Source of the DNA: Flavobacterium psychrophilum
GTDB lineage: Bacteria; Bacteroidota; Bacteroidia; Flavobacteriales; Flavobacteriaceae
NCBI GenBank assembly: GCA_945862065.1
Contig: CAMAWT010000009.1
Span: 1-64,000, forward strand
Reading direction: 5' to 3'
Length of the DNA stretch: 64,000 nt
The notes below the pieces were generated by a model. That model ran no database searches. It was not told the origin of the DNA and saw only the letters and a program-made list of their open reading frames with translations. Of this stretch, positions 52,801 to 63,261 are shown in pieces; position 1 is the stretch's first letter, and each line of letters starts with the position of its first letter. Position numbers and translations under genes: made by a program.

Positions 52801-54157
52801 CAAGACGGTGCAAAGTTGGAGCACGATTCAGTAATACTGGGTGACCTTTGATTACGTTTTCAAGAATATCCCAAACAACTGGTTCTTTTTTGTCGATTAT
52901 TTTTTTAGCAGACTTAACCGTTTTAACTATTCCTCTTTCGATTAACTTACGAATAACGAAAGGTTTGTATAATTCGGCTGCCATATCTTTTGGAAGACCA
53001 CATTCAAATAATTTCATTTCTGGTCCAACAACAATTACCGAACGAGCAGAATAATCGACACGTTTTCCTAAAAGGTTTTGACGGAAACGACCTTGTTTTC
53101 CTTTCAATGAATCAGAAAGAGATTTCAATGGTCTGTTTGATTCTGTTTTAACTGCTGATGCTTTACGTGTATTATCAAACAATGAATCTACAGATTCTTG
53201 CAACATACGTTTTTCGTTTCTTAAGATAACTTCAGGAGCTTTAATTTCCATCAATCTTTTTAAACGGTTGTTACGAATAATTACACGACGGTATAAGTCA
53301 TTTAAATCTGAAGTTGCAAAACGACCACCATCAAGAGGTACTAACGGACGCAATTCTGGCGGAATAACTGGTATTACTTTAAGAATCATCCATTCAGGAC
53401 GGTTCTCTCTGTTTAAGTTTGAGTCACGGAAAGATTCTACAACTTGTAATCTTTTTAATGCTTCTGTTTTACGTTGTTTAGATGTTTCATTATTTGCGCT
53501 ATGACGTAAATTATAAGAAAGTTCATCTAAATCAATTCTTGCTAACAAGTCCATAATACATTCTGCTCCCATTTTGGCAACAAACTTGTTAGGATCAAAA
53601 TCATCTAAATATTGATTGTCAGCTGGAAGGGTATCTAAAATATTTAAATATTCTTCTTCTGTTAAAAAATCAAGTCTTTTAATATCGTCACCTTCAGCAT
53701 TTTTTGCAATACCTGGTTGGATTACTACATATCTTTCATAGTAGATAATCATATCTAATTTCTTAGAAGGTAAACCAAGAATATATCCAATTTTGTTTGG
53801 AAGTGAACGGAAATACCAAATATGAGCAATTGGCACCACAAGGTTGATGTGCCCAACTCTATCTCTACGTACTTTTTTCTCTGTTACTTCAACACCACAA
53901 CGGTCACAAACGATACCTTTGTAACGAATTCTTTTATATTTTCCGCAAGCACATTCGAAATCTTTAACAGGTCCGAAAATACGTTCGCAAAAAAGTCCAT
54001 CACGTTCTGGTTTGTGGGTTCTATAATTAATTGTTTCAGGCTTTAAAACTTCACCTCTTGATTCTGCCAAAATTGATTCTGGAGAAGCTAATCCGATTGA
54101 AATTTTTTCAAATCTTTTAGGTGCCGTGCCTTTGTCTTTGTTTCTATTATTCATCAT
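49850..54157 (-). CDS. rpoC: RNA polymerase subunit beta-prime
   Basis: A 1435-residue beta-prime subunit of RNA polymerase. It carries the zinc motif [20 protein letters not shown] near the N-terminus, the catalytic Mg-binding [12 protein letters not shown], and the second zinc site [13 protein letters not shown]. The C-terminal insert matches Bacteroidota. The frame is open to 54226, but the ATG at 54157 ([10 protein letters not shown]) fits homologues; the upstream 23 residues look like translated leader. It follows rpoB by about 310 bp. Confidence 0.96.
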   Translation of the reverse strand: MMNNRNKDKGTAPKRFEKISIGLASPESILAESRGEVLKPETINYRTHKPERDGLFCERIFGPVKDFECACGKYKRIRYKGIVCDRCGVEVTEKKVRRDRVGHINLVVPIAHIWYFRSLPNKIGYILGLPSKKLDMIIYYERYVVIQPGIAKNAEGDDIKRLDFLTEEEYLNILDTLPADNQYLDDFDPNKFVAKMGAECIMDLLARIDLDELSYNLRHSANNETSKQRKTEALKRLQVVESFRDSNLNRENRPEWMILKVIPVIPPELRPLVPLDGGRFATSDLNDLYRRVIIRNNRLKRLMEIKAPEVILRNEKRMLQESVDSLFDNTRKASAVKTESNRPLKSLSDSLKGKQGRFRQNLLGKRVDYSARSVIVVGPEMKLFECGLPKDMAAELYKPFVIRKLIERGIVKTVKSAKKIIDKKEPVVWDILENVIKGHPVLLNRAPTLHRLGIQAFQPKLIEGKAIQLHPLVCTAFNADFDGDQMAVHLPLGPEAILEAQLLMLASHNILNPANGAPITVPSQDMVLGLYYMTKERLSTPEHIILGQDLTFYSAEEVNIALNEGKLELNARVKIRANDIDDNGNKVIKIIQTTAGRVLFNEVVPPAAGFINEVLTKKSLRDIIGKILSVTDVPTTAAFLDNMKDMGYKFAFKGGLSFSLGDIKIPEQKTQLIADARVQVEGISMNYNMGLITNNERYNQVIDIWTSANAQLTELAMKNIREDQQGFNSVYMMLDSGARGSKEQIRQLTGMRGLMAKPKKSTAGGGEIIENPILSNFKEGLSILEYFISTHGARKGLADTALKTADAGYLTRRLHDVSQDVIVNSVDCGTLRGIEVSALKKNEEIVETLGERILGRVALQDVINPLTSEVLIHAGEQITEAIVKTIDESPLEKVEVRSPLTCEAKKGICAKCYGRNLATGKMTQKGEAVGVIAAQSIGEPGTQLTLRTFHVGGVAGGVSEESSILARFPGKLEIEDLKTVIGEDADGNKVNIVVSRSTELKLIDVKTGILLSTHNIPYGSSIFVKDGDVLEKGAIICKWDPYNGVIVSEFTGKIAYEDLEQGQSFMVEIDEQTGFQEKVISEGRNKKLVPTLLVYGKDGELIRSYNLPVGAHLMVDDGEKIKAGKILVKIPRRSSKSGDITGGLPRITELLEARNPSNPAVVSEIDGVVTFGKIKRGNREIIIESKFGEVKKYLVKLSSQILVQENDFVRAGVPLSDGAITPDDILRIQGPSAVQQYLVNEIQEVYRLQGVKINDKHFEVVIRQMMRKVRIEDPGDTLFLEEQLCHTSDFILENDKLYGMKVVEDAGNSENLKAGQIVSPRQLRDENSLLKRNDQNLVVARDVVTATATPVLQGITRASLQTKSFISAASFQETTKVLNEAAVAGKVDTLEGLKENVIVGHRIPAGTGMREYDDRIVGSKDEYKEQTITSEEFIY

Positions 54158-54470
54158 AGTCTTTACTGTTGATTTATTTGCAATTAAAAAATTGATTCTT
54201 ATTAAAGTCGAAAGTTTGAAATTCAAAAGTCAAAAGTCGTGTTAGACTTTCTGACCTTAAGACTTTTTGACTTTGGACTAAAATATACCTCGAATTACTT
54301 CTCTAAACCTCAAACTCTCTTTGAAGCGCTAATTACAAGAACCTGAAGGTTTTATAAAAAATCGGAACGGTTTACGGGTATAAATCTTTAAAAACTCTAT
54401 TTTGTGTAATTAGTTGTCAGTCACAGTTTTCAGTAATACTGTAAACTGCAACTGTAACTATTTACTATTT
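54158..54470. other. rpoB-rpoC intergenic region
   Basis: About 310 bp of leader-like sequence with GACTTT-type words (54225-54280) that can form an imperfect long hairpin: AGTCAAAAGTC pairs with GACTTTTTGACT. A second imperfect pair lies in the CAGTCACAG / ACTGTAAACTG words near 54418-54460. No gene. The spacing is wide for an rpoBC pair. Confidence 0.55.
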
Positions 54471-57400
54471 TTATTCTTCTAATCTGATATCTAATCCAAG
54501 ACCTTTCAATTCGTGCATTAATACGTTGAAAGATTCTGGCAATCCTGGTTCTGGCATTGATTCACCTTTAACGATTGCTTCATATGTTTTGGCTCTACCA
54601 ATAACATCATCCGATTTAACCGTTAAGATTTCTCTCAGCGTACTCGATGCTCCATAAGCTTCAAGTGCCCAAACCTCCATCTCACCAAAACGTTGACCTC
54701 CAAATTGAGCTTTACCTCCAAGTGGTTGTTGTGTAATTAATGAGTACGGTCCGATAGAACGTGCGTGCATTTTATCATCAACCATATGTCCAAGTTTCAA
54801 CATATAGATAACTCCAACTGTTGCAGGTTGATGGAAACGTTCTCCAGTTCCACCGTCATAAAGATAGGTATGTCCAAATCTTGGAACTCCAGCCTCGTCA
54901 GTCAAATCATTAATTTGATCTAAAGTTGCTCCATCAAAAATTGGTGTTGCAAATTTACGTCCTAATTTTTGACCTGCCCATCCAAGAACTGTTTCATAAA
55001 TTTGTCCGATGTTCATACGAGAAGGTACCCCAAGTGGATTCAATACAATATCAACAGGAGTTCCGTCTTCCAAGAAAGGCATGTCTTCATGACGAACGAT
55101 ACGTGCAACAATACCTTTGTTACCGTGACGACCCGCCATTTTATCCCCAACTTTTAGTTTACGTTTTTTAGCGATATATACTTTTGCTAATTTCAAAATA
55201 CCTGCTGGTAATTCGTCTCCAACTGTAATGGTGAATTTTTCTCTTCTTAATGCACCTTGCAGATCATTTAATTTGATTTTATAATTGTGAATTAAGTCAT
55301 TAACCAATCTATTGGTATCTTCATCAGCTACCCATTGACCTTTCGTTAAATGTGCGAAATCTTCTACAGCATGTAACATTTTTTGAGTGTATTTTTTACC
55401 TTTTGGTAAAACTTCTTCACCCAAATCATTCATAACACCTTGCGATGTTTTACCATTAACGATAAAGAATAATTTTTCTACTAATTTATCTTTTAATTCA
55501 ACAAATTTAGTTTCAAATTCAAGTTCTAAAGAAGTCAATGCATCTTTATCTTGTGTTCTTTTACGCTTATCTTTTACCGCTCTTGCGAATAATTTTTTAT
55601 CTAAAACTACACCATGTAATGATGGTGATGCTTTTAATGATGCGTCTTTTACATCACCAGCTTTGTCACCAAAGATTGCACGAAGTAATTTTTCCTCTGG
55701 TGTTGGATCTGATTCTCCTTTTGGAGTGATTTTTCCGATAAGAATATCGCCAGGCTTCACCTCAGCACCAATTCTAATCATACCATTTTCATCCAAATCT
55801 TTTGTTGCTTCTTCAGAAACGTTCGGGATATCATTCGTTAATTCTTCGTTCCCTAATTTCGTATCTCTTACTTCTAATGAATAATCATCAATATGTATAG
55901 AGGTGAAAATATCATCACGAACAACCTTTTCAGAAATTACAATCGCATCCTCAAAGTTATACCCTTTCCAAGGCATAAAAGCAACTTTTAAGTTTCTACC
56001 AATGGCTAATTCTCCATTTTGAGTTGCATATCCTTCACAAAGAACCTGACCTTTAGTTACTCTATCCCCTTTTCTAATAATAGGTTTTAGATTGATTGAG
56101 GTACTTTGGTTGGTCTTTCTGAATTTAATTAATTGATATGTTTTCTCATCAGATTCAAAACTAACCATTCTTTCTTGCTCAGATCGGTCATATTTGATAG
56201 TGATTTTATTAGCATCAACATATTCTACAACACCATCTCCTTCAGCATTTATTAATACTCTAGAATCAGAAGCAACTTGACGCTCAAGACCAGTTCCAAC
56301 AATTGGAGCTTCAGGACGTAACAAAGGTACAGCCTGACGCATCATGTTAGATCCCATCAACGCACGGTTCGCATCATCATGTTCCAAGAAAGGAATCAAT
56401 GATGCAGAAATAGATGCAATTTGATTTGGAGCTACATCTGTATAATGAACAGCAGAAGGTTCTACCACTGGGAAATCACCCTCTTCACGAGCAATAACTT
56501 TGTCAGCAGTAATGTTTCCAACAGCATCCATTTCAATGTTTGCTTGAGAAATTAATTTACCTTCTTCTTCTTCAGCACTTAAATATACTGGAGTAGAAAT
56601 TAAATCTACTTGACCATTTGTAACTTTACGGTAAGGTGTTTCAATGAATCCCATACCATTTACTTTGGCGTAAACCCCTAAAGATGAAATCAAACCAATG
56701 TTTGGTCCCTCTGGTGTTTCAATTGGACATAAACGACCGTAGTGTGTGTAGTGAACGTCACGAACCTCGAAACCAGCTCTCTCTCTTGAAAGTCCACCTG
56801 GTCCAAGTGCAGATAATCTTCTTTTATGGGTAATCTCAGCTAATGGATTCGTTTGATCCATGAATTGAGATAATTGGTTGGTACCAAAGAAAGAGTTGAT
56901 TACTGAAGATAATGTTTTAGCATTGATCAAATCAATAGGTGTAAACACCTCGTTATCTCTAACGTTCATTCTTTCTCTAATAGTTCTAGCCATACGAGCT
57001 AAACCAACTCCGAATTGTTGAGACAATTGTTCTCCAACTGTTCTAACACGACGGTTTGATAAGTGGTCAATATCATCAATATCAGCTTTCGCATTGATTA
57101 ATTCTATCAAATATTTAATGATAGTAATGATATCTTCTTTAGTTAAAACTTGTTTTTCCATTGGAATATCAAGGTTTAACTTTTTGTTCATTCTATAACG
57201 ACCAACTTCACCTAAGTTATAACGTTGGTCAGAAAAGAATAATTTATCGATAATACCACGAGCCGTTTCTTCATCAGGCGGTTCAGCATTTCGTAATTGT
57301 CTATAAATGTGTTCAACAGCTTCTTTTTCAGAATTTGTTGGATCTTTTTGTAACGTGTTGTGGATAATTGCATAATCAACTTGATTATTATCCTCTTTAT

Positions 57401-58283
57401 GTAATAAGATTACTTTTACATCAGCGTCAAGAATTTCCTCTACGTTATCTTTATCCAAGATTGTATCTCTATCAAGGATGATTTCATTACGTTCAATAGA
57501 AACTACTTCACCGGTATCTTCATCCACAAAATCTTCATGCCAAGTATTTAAAACTCTGGCAGCTAATTTTCTTCCTATATATTTTTTAAGACCTGTTTTA
57601 GAAACTTTAATTTCTTCTGCAAGGTCAAAAATTTCAAGAATATCTTTATCTCTTTCAAAACCGATAGCACGCAAAAGAGTTGTTACAGGTAATTTTTTCT
57701 TTCTATCAATGTATGCATACATTACATTATTGATATCAGTTGCAAATTCTATCCAAGAACCTTTAAAAGGTATTACTCTGGCAGAATATAATTTGGTTCC
57801 ATTTGCATGGAATGATTGTCCAAAGAAAACCCCTGGAGAACGGTGTAATTGAGAAACTACAACACGTTCGGCACCATTGATTACAAAAGTACCGCTTGGA
57901 GTCATATAAGGTATAGTACCTAAATAAACGTCTTGAACTATTGTTTCAAAATCCTCATGTTCAGGATCTGTACAATATAGTTTAAGGCGCGACTTTAATG
58001 GCACACTATACGTTAAACCTCTTTCGATACACTCTTGAATGGTATACCTTGGTGGATCTACAAAATAATCAAGGAATTCTAATACAAATTGGTTTCTTGT
58101 ATCGGTTATTGGAAAATTTTCCATGAAGGTATTGTATAAACCTTCGTTGCCTCTTTCGTCAGATTTAGTTTCCAGTTGGAAAAAATCTTGAAACGATTTA
58201 ACCTGTACGTCCAGGAAATCTGGATATTGAGGTATGTTTTTAGTAGAGGCAAAATTCAATCTTTCAGTCTGATTTGTTATCAT
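54471..58283 (-). CDS. rpoB: RNA polymerase subunit beta
   Basis: A 1270-residue beta subunit of RNA polymerase. Features include the rifampicin region with [25 protein letters not shown], the [12 protein letters not shown] motif, and the C-terminal contact region ending GLDIRLEE. The ATG at 58283 ([14 protein letters not shown]) gives the 1270-residue length I recall for Flavobacterium RpoB. An upstream in-frame start at 58331 would add 16 residues of doubtful sequence. It is separated from rplL by 257 bp containing a strong hairpin. Confidence 0.97.
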   Translation of the reverse strand: MITNQTERLNFASTKNIPQYPDFLDVQVKSFQDFFQLETKSDERGNEGLYNTFMENFPITDTRNQFVLEFLDYFVDPPRYTIQECIERGLTYSVPLKSRLKLYCTDPEHEDFETIVQDVYLGTIPYMTPSGTFVINGAERVVVSQLHRSPGVFFGQSFHANGTKLYSARVIPFKGSWIEFATDINNVMYAYIDRKKKLPVTTLLRAIGFERDKDILEIFDLAEEIKVSKTGLKKYIGRKLAARVLNTWHEDFVDEDTGEVVSIERNEIILDRDTILDKDNVEEILDADVKVILLHKEDNNQVDYAIIHNTLQKDPTNSEKEAVEHIYRQLRNAEPPDEETARGIIDKLFFSDQRYNLGEVGRYRMNKKLNLDIPMEKQVLTKEDIITIIKYLIELINAKADIDDIDHLSNRRVRTVGEQLSQQFGVGLARMARTIRERMNVRDNEVFTPIDLINAKTLSSVINSFFGTNQLSQFMDQTNPLAEITHKRRLSALGPGGLSRERAGFEVRDVHYTHYGRLCPIETPEGPNIGLISSLGVYAKVNGMGFIETPYRKVTNGQVDLISTPVYLSAEEEEGKLISQANIEMDAVGNITADKVIAREEGDFPVVEPSAVHYTDVAPNQIASISASLIPFLEHDDANRALMGSNMMRQAVPLLRPEAPIVGTGLERQVASDSRVLINAEGDGVVEYVDANKITIKYDRSEQERMVSFESDEKTYQLIKFRKTNQSTSINLKPIIRKGDRVTKGQVLCEGYATQNGELAIGRNLKVAFMPWKGYNFEDAIVISEKVVRDDIFTSIHIDDYSLEVRDTKLGNEELTNDIPNVSEEATKDLDENGMIRIGAEVKPGDILIGKITPKGESDPTPEEKLLRAIFGDKAGDVKDASLKASPSLHGVVLDKKLFARAVKDKRKRTQDKDALTSLELEFETKFVELKDKLVEKLFFIVNGKTSQGVMNDLGEEVLPKGKKYTQKMLHAVEDFAHLTKGQWVADEDTNRLVNDLIHNYKIKLNDLQGALRREKFTITVGDELPAGILKLAKVYIAKKRKLKVGDKMAGRHGNKGIVARIVRHEDMPFLEDGTPVDIVLNPLGVPSRMNIGQIYETVLGWAGQKLGRKFATPIFDGATLDQINDLTDEAGVPRFGHTYLYDGGTGERFHQPATVGVIYMLKLGHMVDDKMHARSIGPYSLITQQPLGGKAQFGGQRFGEMEVWALEAYGASSTLREILTVKSDDVIGRAKTYEAIVKGESMPEPGLPESFNVLMHELKGLGLDIRLEE

Positions 58284-58479
58284 CAATGGACAAAATTTTG
58301 ATTTAAAAAAAGTAATTTTTGTGTAAAACACTGTTTAATTTATACTTTCTTTTTGTAATCAATACATCTTTAAAAATAAGCTAATAAGTTTATTTTCTTT
58401 CATCGTAATGATCAAAAACTTTTTCGTATTTTAAACTAATTTATAATAAAACTGGTAATAATTTTATTATACGAAAAAT

Positions 58480-58518
58480 GGTTTAGGTCATTGAGTGACT
58501 AAACTCAAGACCTAAACC
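58480..58518 (-). terminator. rplL-rpoB intercistronic hairpin (attenuator-like)
   Basis: GGTTTAGGTC-TTGAGT pairs with ACTCAA-GACCTAAACC: 16 bp with one bulge and a 6-nt loop. On the minus strand it is followed by ATTTTT. It lies 23 bp after the rplL stop and about 200 bp before the rpoB start, where E. coli has an attenuator. Confidence 0.8.
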
Positions 58519-58540
58519 TTGTTCTAAAACTATGTAAGAG

Positions 58541-58912
58541 TTATTTTAACTCAACAACAGCTCCAGCTTCTTCTAAAGATTTTTTCAAACCTTCTGCTTC
58601 TGCTTTAGAAACTCCTTCTTTAATATTAGCTGGAGCTCCATCTACAATATCTTTAGCTTCTTTCAATCCTAAACCAGTTAATTCTTTAACTGCTTTTACA
58701 ACTGCAAGTTTAGAAGCACCAGCTTCTTTTAATACTACTGTGAATTCTGTTTGCTCTTCTGCAGCACCAGCATCTCCACCACCAGCAGCAACCACAACAG
58801 CTGCAGCAGCAGGCTCAATACCATACTCATCTTTTAAAATTGTAGCTAAATCATTAACTTCTTTAACTGTTAAGTTTACTAATTGTTCTGCGAATTGTTT
58901 CAAATCTGCCAT
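58541..58912 (-). CDS. rplL: 50S ribosomal protein L7/L12
   Basis: A 123-residue stalk protein that recruits translation factors to the ribosome. The N-terminal dimerisation region ([20 protein letters not shown]), an Ala/Gly-rich hinge ([16 protein letters not shown]), and the C-terminal domain with EKTEF-like [13 protein letters not shown] and [17 protein letters not shown] are all present. It follows rplJ by 55 bp and precedes the attenuator-like hairpin. Confidence 0.97.
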   Translation of the reverse strand: MADLKQFAEQLVNLTVKEVNDLATILKDEYGIEPAAAAVVVAAGGGDAGAAEEQTEFTVVLKEAGASKLAVVKAVKELTGLGLKEAKDIVDGAPANIKEGVSKAEAEGLKKSLEEAGAVVELK

Positions 58913-58967
58913 TTTTTCTATCGTTTAAAATGTTTTGTAATTATTTTTTTTATTCAGTGCGTACTAA

Positions 58968-59468
58968 TTATTCTGCAACTTCTCCTTTTAATTCTGCGTT
59001 GTTTAATAATGCAGAAATAATTCGTTTTGCAGGTGATTGAAGTAATCCAATGATATCTCCAATAACTTCTTCTTTAGATTTAAGTGCTGCTAAGCTATCT
59101 AAAAGATTGTCGCCAATATAAATTTCGCTATTGATGTAAGCCCCTTTAAAAACTGGTTTATCCGATTTTTTACGGAAGTCTTTAAGAATTTTAGCAGGAA
59201 CGTTTGCTACATCAGAAATAAAGATTGATGAATTTCCTTTTAATATTGTTGGTAAATCTCCATAATCGTTGGCAGATGCTTCCATTGCTTTTTCAAGCAA
59301 AGTGTTTTTTACAACTTCTAATTTAACACCTGCTTTAAAACAAGCTCTTCTTAAATTTGAAGTAGTTTCTGCATTCAATCCAGAAGTATCAACAATATAT
59401 ATAATATTACATTGAGCCAACTTTGCAGTTAAATCTTCTATCGCGATTGATTTTTCTTCTCTAGTCAT
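58968..59468 (-). CDS. rplJ: 50S ribosomal protein L10
   Basis: A 166-residue L10, the base of the L7/L12 stalk on 23S rRNA. It starts MTREEKSIAIEDLTAKL and has IIYIVDTSGLNAETTSNLRR and the C-terminal helix LQSPAKRIISALLNN that binds L12 dimers. In E. coli L10 with L12 represses its own mRNA; that control is plausible here but not shown. The 23-bp gap to rplA indicates co-transcription. Confidence 0.96.
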   Translation of the reverse strand: MTREEKSIAIEDLTAKLAQCNIIYIVDTSGLNAETTSNLRRACFKAGVKLEVVKNTLLEKAMEASANDYGDLPTILKGNSSIFISDVANVPAKILKDFRKKSDKPVFKGAYINSEIYIGDNLLDSLAALKSKEEVIGDIIGLLQSPAKRIISALLNNAELKGEVAE

Positions 59469-59491
59469 AATAAAATTTGTTTAACTACCAA

Positions 59492-60181
59492 TTATACTGC
59501 TTTAGGATCTAAAGCAATAGCAGGACTCATGGTGCTTGATAAGTAAATAGACTTAATATAAGTACCTTTAGCTGCAGTTGGTTTTAATTTAATTAATGTT
59601 TGAATAATTTCGTGAGCGTTCTCAACAATTTTGTCTGAATCAAAAGAGATTCTTCCAATACCTGCGTGAACAATACCAGTTTTGTCAACTTTAAAGTCAA
59701 TTTTACCAGCTTTTACCTCTGCAACTGCTTTACCAATTTCCATTGTTACAGTTCCAGTTTTTGGGTTTGGCATTAAACCTCTAGGTCCTAAAATTCGTCC
59801 TAATGGTCCTAATTTTCCCATGATAGCCGGCATCGTGATTATCACATCAACATCAGTCCAACCGTCTTTAATTTTTTGAAGGTAATCGTCTAAACCTACA
59901 TAGTCAGCACCAGCAGCTTTTGCTTCAGCTTCTTTATCTGGAGTAACTAAAGCTAAAACTTTAGTATCTTTTCCAGTACCATGAGGTAAGGTTACAACAC
60001 CTCTTACCATTTGATTTGCTTTTCTTGGATCAACTCCTAGTCGAACAGCAATATCTACAGACTCATCAAATTTTGCAGAAGCAACTGTTTTCAATAAAGA
60101 TGAAGCATCTTTTAATGAGTACAATTTATTCTTTTCAATTTTTGAAGCAGCCTCTTTTTGTTTTTTTGTCAATTTTGCCAT
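59492..60181 (-). CDS. rplA: 50S ribosomal protein L1
   Basis: A 229-residue L1 that binds 23S rRNA at the E-site stalk. Conserved motifs are [51 protein letters not shown] and [16 protein letters not shown]. It is full length and 9 bp after rplK. The length and motifs are entirely typical. Confidence 0.97.
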   Translation of the reverse strand: MAKLTKKQKEAASKIEKNKLYSLKDASSLLKTVASAKFDESVDIAVRLGVDPRKANQMVRGVVTLPHGTGKDTKVLALVTPDKEAEAKAAGADYVGLDDYLQKIKDGWTDVDVIITMPAIMGKLGPLGRILGPRGLMPNPKTGTVTMEIGKAVAEVKAGKIDFKVDKTGIVHAGIGRISFDSDKIVENAHEIIQTLIKLKPTAAKGTYIKSIYLSSTMSPAIALDPKAV

Positions 60182-60190
60182 ATCTTACTC

Positions 60191-60631
60191 TTATTTTAGA
60201 GGAGAATCTCCACTTACGGTTATACCCATAGATCTAGCTGTTCCAGCAATCATACTCATTGCAGCTTCAGGTGTGAATGAATTTAAATCAGTCATCTTGT
60301 CATCGGCGATAGCTCTAATCTGATCCCAAGTTATGTTAGCAACTTTTTTACGATTAGGCTGTCCTGACCCAGATTTTAATTTAGCAGCATCCAATAACTG
60401 AATTGCAGCGGGCGGAGTTTTTACAACAAAATCAAACGATTTGTCTTTATACACAGTAATTTGTACTGGTAAAACTTTGCCAGGTTGATCTTGGGTTCTC
60501 GCATTAAATTGCTTACAGAACTCCATGATATTAACCCCAGCAGCTCCCAAAGCAGGTCCAACCGGTGGCGACGGGTTCGCAGCACCTCCCTTAACTTGTA
60601 GTTTAACTACTTTACTAATTTCTTTAGCCAT
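60191..60631 (-). CDS. rplK: 50S ribosomal protein L11
   Basis: A 146-residue L11 of the GTPase-associated centre. It shows the N-terminal [21 protein letters not shown] and the rRNA-binding C-terminal domain ([29 protein letters not shown] end). Placement after nusG and before rplA is the conserved bacterial order. Confidence 0.97.
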   Translation of the reverse strand: MAKEISKVVKLQVKGGAANPSPPVGPALGAAGVNIMEFCKQFNARTQDQPGKVLPVQITVYKDKSFDFVVKTPPAAIQLLDAAKLKSGSGQPNRKKVANITWDQIRAIADDKMTDLNSFTPEAAMSMIAGTARSMGITVSGDSPLK

Positions 60632-60698
60632 TTTTTAAAAAATTTAATACATCTCTCAATTGGAAGCGATTGATGTTATTTATATATGTAACAAAAAA

Positions 60699-61250
60699 TT
60701 ATACTTTTTCAACTTGCATAAAACTCAATTCAAGCGGTGTTCTTCTTCCGAAGATTTTAACCATCACTTCTAGTTTACGCTTTTCTTCATTGATTTTTTC
60801 AATAGTTCCATTGAAACCATTAAAAGGACCGTCAATAACTTTAATAGTTTCATCTATTTTGTATGGTATTGCTTGGTTATCAGCTGTTACAGCTAACTCA
60901 TCAACTTTACCTAACATTCTATTTACTTCTGATATCCGCAAAGGAACTGGATCTCCGTTTTTAACCTCTCCTAAAAATCCTATTACACTTGTAATTGATT
61001 TAATTATATGAGGGATTTCTCCAGTTAAATTGGCTTCAATCATAACATAACCAGGAAAATAAACTTTATCTTTGATAAGTTTTTTTCCATCGCGTACTTG
61101 AACTACCTTCTCTGTGGGTACTAATACCTGAGAAATATAGTCTTCTAATCCTAGTCTGTTAATCTCAGTCTCAATATAAGATTTAACCTTATTCTCTTGA
61201 CCGCTTACAGCTCGGACTACGTACCATTTTTTTACATTATTATCAGCCAT
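60699..61250 (-). CDS. nusG: transcription termination/antitermination factor NusG
   Basis: A 183-residue NusG that binds RNA polymerase and couples it to Rho or the ribosome. The N-terminal NGN domain begins KWYVVRAVSGQENKV. The C-terminal KOW domain is IDGPFNGFNGTIEKINEEKRKL. It follows secE by 7 bp. Confidence 0.96.
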   Translation of the reverse strand: MADNNVKKWYVVRAVSGQENKVKSYIETEINRLGLEDYISQVLVPTEKVVQVRDGKKLIKDKVYFPGYVMIEANLTGEIPHIIKSITSVIGFLGEVKNGDPVPLRISEVNRMLGKVDELAVTADNQAIPYKIDETIKVIDGPFNGFNGTIEKINEEKRKLEVMVKIFGRRTPLELSFMQVEKV

Positions 61251-61257
61251 AAGAAAA

Positions 61258-61458
61258 CTATGCTTTTTTTATCCAATTAAAAAAACCTTCAATTGCTTTA
61301 GCAAAAAGCTCATCAACTCCCCATGTTAACATAGCAAATATCAATGAAAATACTGCTACAACAATAGTAAGTTTTTGTACTTCAGCCCATTCTGGCCAAG
61401 TTACATTTGATTTTAACTCTTCAAATGCTTCTGAAAAATAATTAAATACTTTTGACAT
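61258..61458 (-). CDS. secE: preprotein translocase subunit SecE
   Basis: A 66-residue SecE with the amphipathic helix YFSEAFEELKSNVTWPEWAEVQ (the conserved V-TWP motif) and one transmembrane helix (LTIVVAVFSLIFAMLTWGV). The short single-span form is usual outside enterobacteria. It stabilises SecY. It lies between tRNA-Trp and nusG, the standard order. Confidence 0.95.
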   Translation of the reverse strand: MSKVFNYFSEAFEELKSNVTWPEWAEVQKLTIVVAVFSLIFAMLTWGVDELFAKAIEGFFNWIKKA

Positions 61459-61475
61459 GTTATTGTTTTTATTTG

Positions 61476-61546
61476 CACGGGCGGAGGGATTCGAACCCCC
61501 ATCAACGGTTTTGGAGACCGCTATTCTACCCTTGAACTACGCCCGT
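61476..61546 (-). tRNA. tRNA-Trp (anticodon CCA)
   Basis: A 71-nt cloverleaf. Acceptor ACGGGCG pairs fully with CGCCCGT, the discriminator base is G as expected for Trp, the anticodon loop CTCCAAA has anticodon CCA, and the T-arm is GGGGGTTCGAATCCC. Located between tuf and secE. Confidence 0.97.
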
Positions 61547-61552
61547 ATTATA

Positions 61553-61582
61553 AAACCAGTAGTGCCAAAACACTACTGGTTT
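61553..61582 (-). terminator. hairpin between tuf and tRNA-Trp
   Basis: AAACCAGTAGTG / CACTACTGGTTT, a 12-bp stem with a 6-nt loop. The T tract on the minus strand is short (TTTT), so termination may be partial, letting some transcripts continue into tRNA-Trp and secE. Confidence 0.7.
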
Positions 61583-61603
61583 AAAAAAATTGTTTTATAG
61601 AAA

Positions 61604-62791
61604 TTATTCTACGATTTCAGTAACTTGTCCAGCACCAACTGTTCTACCACCTTCACGGATAGCGAAACGTAAACCTACGTTCATTGCAATTGGGCTTAAT
61701 AAAGATACATCAATTGTTAAGTTATCACCTGGCATAACCATTTCAACTCCTGTAGGCAACATGATTACTCCTGTTACGTCAGTTGTACGAACGTAAAACT
61801 GTGGACGGTAGTTATTATGGAATGGTGTGTGACGACCACCTTCTTCTTTTTTCAAGATATAAACCTCAGCTTTAAATTTAGCATGTGGTTTTACAGATCC
61901 TGGCTTAACGATTACCATTCCTCTTTTGATATCTTCTTTAGCAACACCTCTTAACAAGATACCTGCATTATCTCCAGCCTCACCTCTATCAAGGATTTGA
62001 CGGAACATTTCGATACCTGTAATAGTTGAAGTTAATTTTTCAGCACCCATACCGATGATTTCAACAGGATCTCCTGTATTACAAACTCCAGTTTCGATAC
62101 GACCTGTAGCAACAGTTCCACGACCTGTGATTGTAAATACATCTTCAACTGGCATCAAGAATGGTTTTTCTGTATCACGGATTGGCTCTTCGATCCAAGC
62201 ATCAACAGCTTCCATCAATTCAATAATTTTAGGAACCCAAGCAGGATCGTTGTTTAATCCTCCTAAAGCTGAACCTTGAATTACTGGTCCATTATCTCCA
62301 TCATATTCGTAGAAAGATAATAAATCTCTGATTTCCATTTCTACTAATTCTAATAATTCCGCGTCATCAACCATATCCACTTTGTTCATGAATACAACGA
62401 TTCTTGGAATACCAACTTGACGTCCTAAAAGGATGTGCTCACGTGTTTGTGGCATTGGACCATCTGTAGCAGCAACTACTAAGATAGCTCCGTCCATTTG
62501 AGCAGCACCAGTTACCATGTTCTTTACGTAATCCGCGTGACCTGGACAGTCAACGTGTGCGTAGTGACGGTTTGCTGTTTCATACTCAACGTGTGAAGTA
62601 TTAATTGTAATACCTCTTTCTTTTTCTTCTGGAGCATTATCAATTTGATCAAATGATTTTGCTTGACAGTAACCAGCATCAGATAATACTTTCGTGATTG
62701 CTGCTGTTAAAGTTGTTTTACCGTGATCCACGTGTCCGATCGTACCAATATTTAAGTGTGGTTTCGAACGGTTAAAGGTTTCTTTTGCCAT
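61604..62791 (-). CDS. tuf: elongation factor Tu
   Basis: A 395-residue EF-Tu that delivers aminoacyl-tRNA to the ribosome. G1 is [10 protein letters not shown]3 is DCPGH, G4 is NKVD, and the C-terminal domains are complete (VGRVTEI-like end [12 protein letters not shown]). Codon use is strongly biased, as for highly expressed genes. It follows three tRNA genes and precedes tRNA-Trp. Confidence 0.98.
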   Translation of the reverse strand: MAKETFNRSKPHLNIGTIGHVDHGKTTLTAAITKVLSDAGYCQAKSFDQIDNAPEEKERGITINTSHVEYETANRHYAHVDCPGHADYVKNMVTGAAQMDGAILVVAATDGPMPQTREHILLGRQVGIPRIVVFMNKVDMVDDAELLELVEMEIRDLLSFYEYDGDNGPVIQGSALGGLNNDPAWVPKIIELMEAVDAWIEEPIRDTEKPFLMPVEDVFTITGRGTVATGRIETGVCNTGDPVEIIGMGAEKLTSTITGIEMFRQILDRGEAGDNAGILLRGVAKEDIKRGMVIVKPGSVKPHAKFKAEVYILKKEEGGRHTPFHNNYRPQFYVRTTDVTGVIMLPTGVEMVMPGDNLTIDVSLLSPIAMNVGLRFAIREGGRTVGAGQVTEIVE

Positions 62792-62848
62792 TTTACTTAA
62801 TTTTTAATCTTAGTTTATATTTATTAGTGTTCAAATATTCTTTTTTTG

Positions 62849-62920
62849 AGCCAATGACGGGAATTGAACCCGTGACCTCTTCCTTACCAAGGAAGCACTC
62901 TACCCCTGAGCTACACCGGC
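62849..62920 (-). tRNA. tRNA-Thr (anticodon GGT)
   Basis: A 72-nt cloverleaf. Acceptor GCCGGTG pairs with CATTGGC through two G-T pairs, the anticodon loop TTGGTAA has anticodon GGT (reads ACC/ACT), and the T-arm is ACGGGTTCAATTCCCGT. It is the last tRNA before tuf, as in E. coli (thrT). Confidence 0.95.
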
Positions 62921-62990
62921 GGTAAAGTTTGTTTCATATTTAAGTTTCACGCTTTTAAAACTTGAAACTTGAAACTTTTAACTTTTTTAG

Positions 62991-63071
62991 TGGGGAGAGC
63001 AGGATTCGAACCTGCGAAGTTTACACAGCAGATTTACAGTCTGCCCTCGTTGGCCGCTTGAGTATCTCCCC
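62991..63071 (-). tRNA. tRNA-Tyr (anticodon GTA)
   Basis: An 81-nt class II tRNA with a long variable arm. Acceptor GGGGAGA pairs fully with TCTCCCC, the discriminator is A, and the anticodon loop CTGTAAA has anticodon GTA. In E. coli a tRNA-Gly follows tRNA-Tyr; here that gene is missing. Confidence 0.97.
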
Positions 63072-63097
63072 TAACCAATATTTTCAATAAATCAAAG

Positions 63098-63171
63098 AGC
63101 CGGCGGAGGGACTCGAACCCACGACCTGCTGATTACAAATCAGCTGCTCTAGCCAACTGAGCTACGCTGGC
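63098..63171 (-). tRNA. tRNA-Thr (anticodon TGT), second copy
   Basis: A 74-nt cloverleaf. Anticodon loop TTTGTAA with anticodon TGT. The body is nearly identical to 4459-4532, but the acceptor stem differs (GCCAGCG with CGCCGGC) and has an A-C mismatch at the fourth pair. The G1-C72 and C2-G71 identity pairs are kept. Confidence 0.95.
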
Positions 63172-63186
63172 AATATACATTAAAAA

Positions 63187-63208
63187 AGTCCGCTATTTCT
63201 AACGGACT
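63187..63208 (-). terminator. terminator of hpf, abutting a promoter
   Basis: AGTCCG / CGGACT stem followed by T6 on the minus strand. It ends the xerC-hpf transcript, and its upstream arm touches the tRNA promoter at 63210-63239. Confidence 0.75.
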
Positions 63209-63209
63209 G

Positions 63210-63239
63210 CAAATGTAGACAATTTATTTTTTAATCAAA
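63210..63239 (-). promoter_or_regulatory. promoter of the tRNA-tuf operon
   Basis: On the minus strand, TACATTTG (63210-63217) and TTTG (63236-63239) are 18 bp apart, a good match to the -7 and -33 elements. RNA would start near 63204, inside the hpf terminator hairpin. Confidence 0.65.
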
Positions 63240-63261
63240 ATATTTTTTTGTGTTTTTTCAA

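Noticed and set aside
58284..58480. Riboswitch or ribosomal-protein leader before rpoB
   Set aside because: The region is AT-rich with no stem other than the hairpin at 58480-58518, and it matches no leader motif that I recognise.
62921..62990. tRNA-Gly expected between tRNA-Tyr and tRNA-Thr
   Set aside because: Only AT-rich filler (CTTGAAACTTGAAAC) is present; no cloverleaf can be drawn.
63098..63171. tRNA-associated integration site
   Set aside because: Although a recombinase gene and tRNA genes are close, no duplicated tRNA 3' end or foreign segment is visible. The two tRNA-Thr copies are full genes in separate loci.
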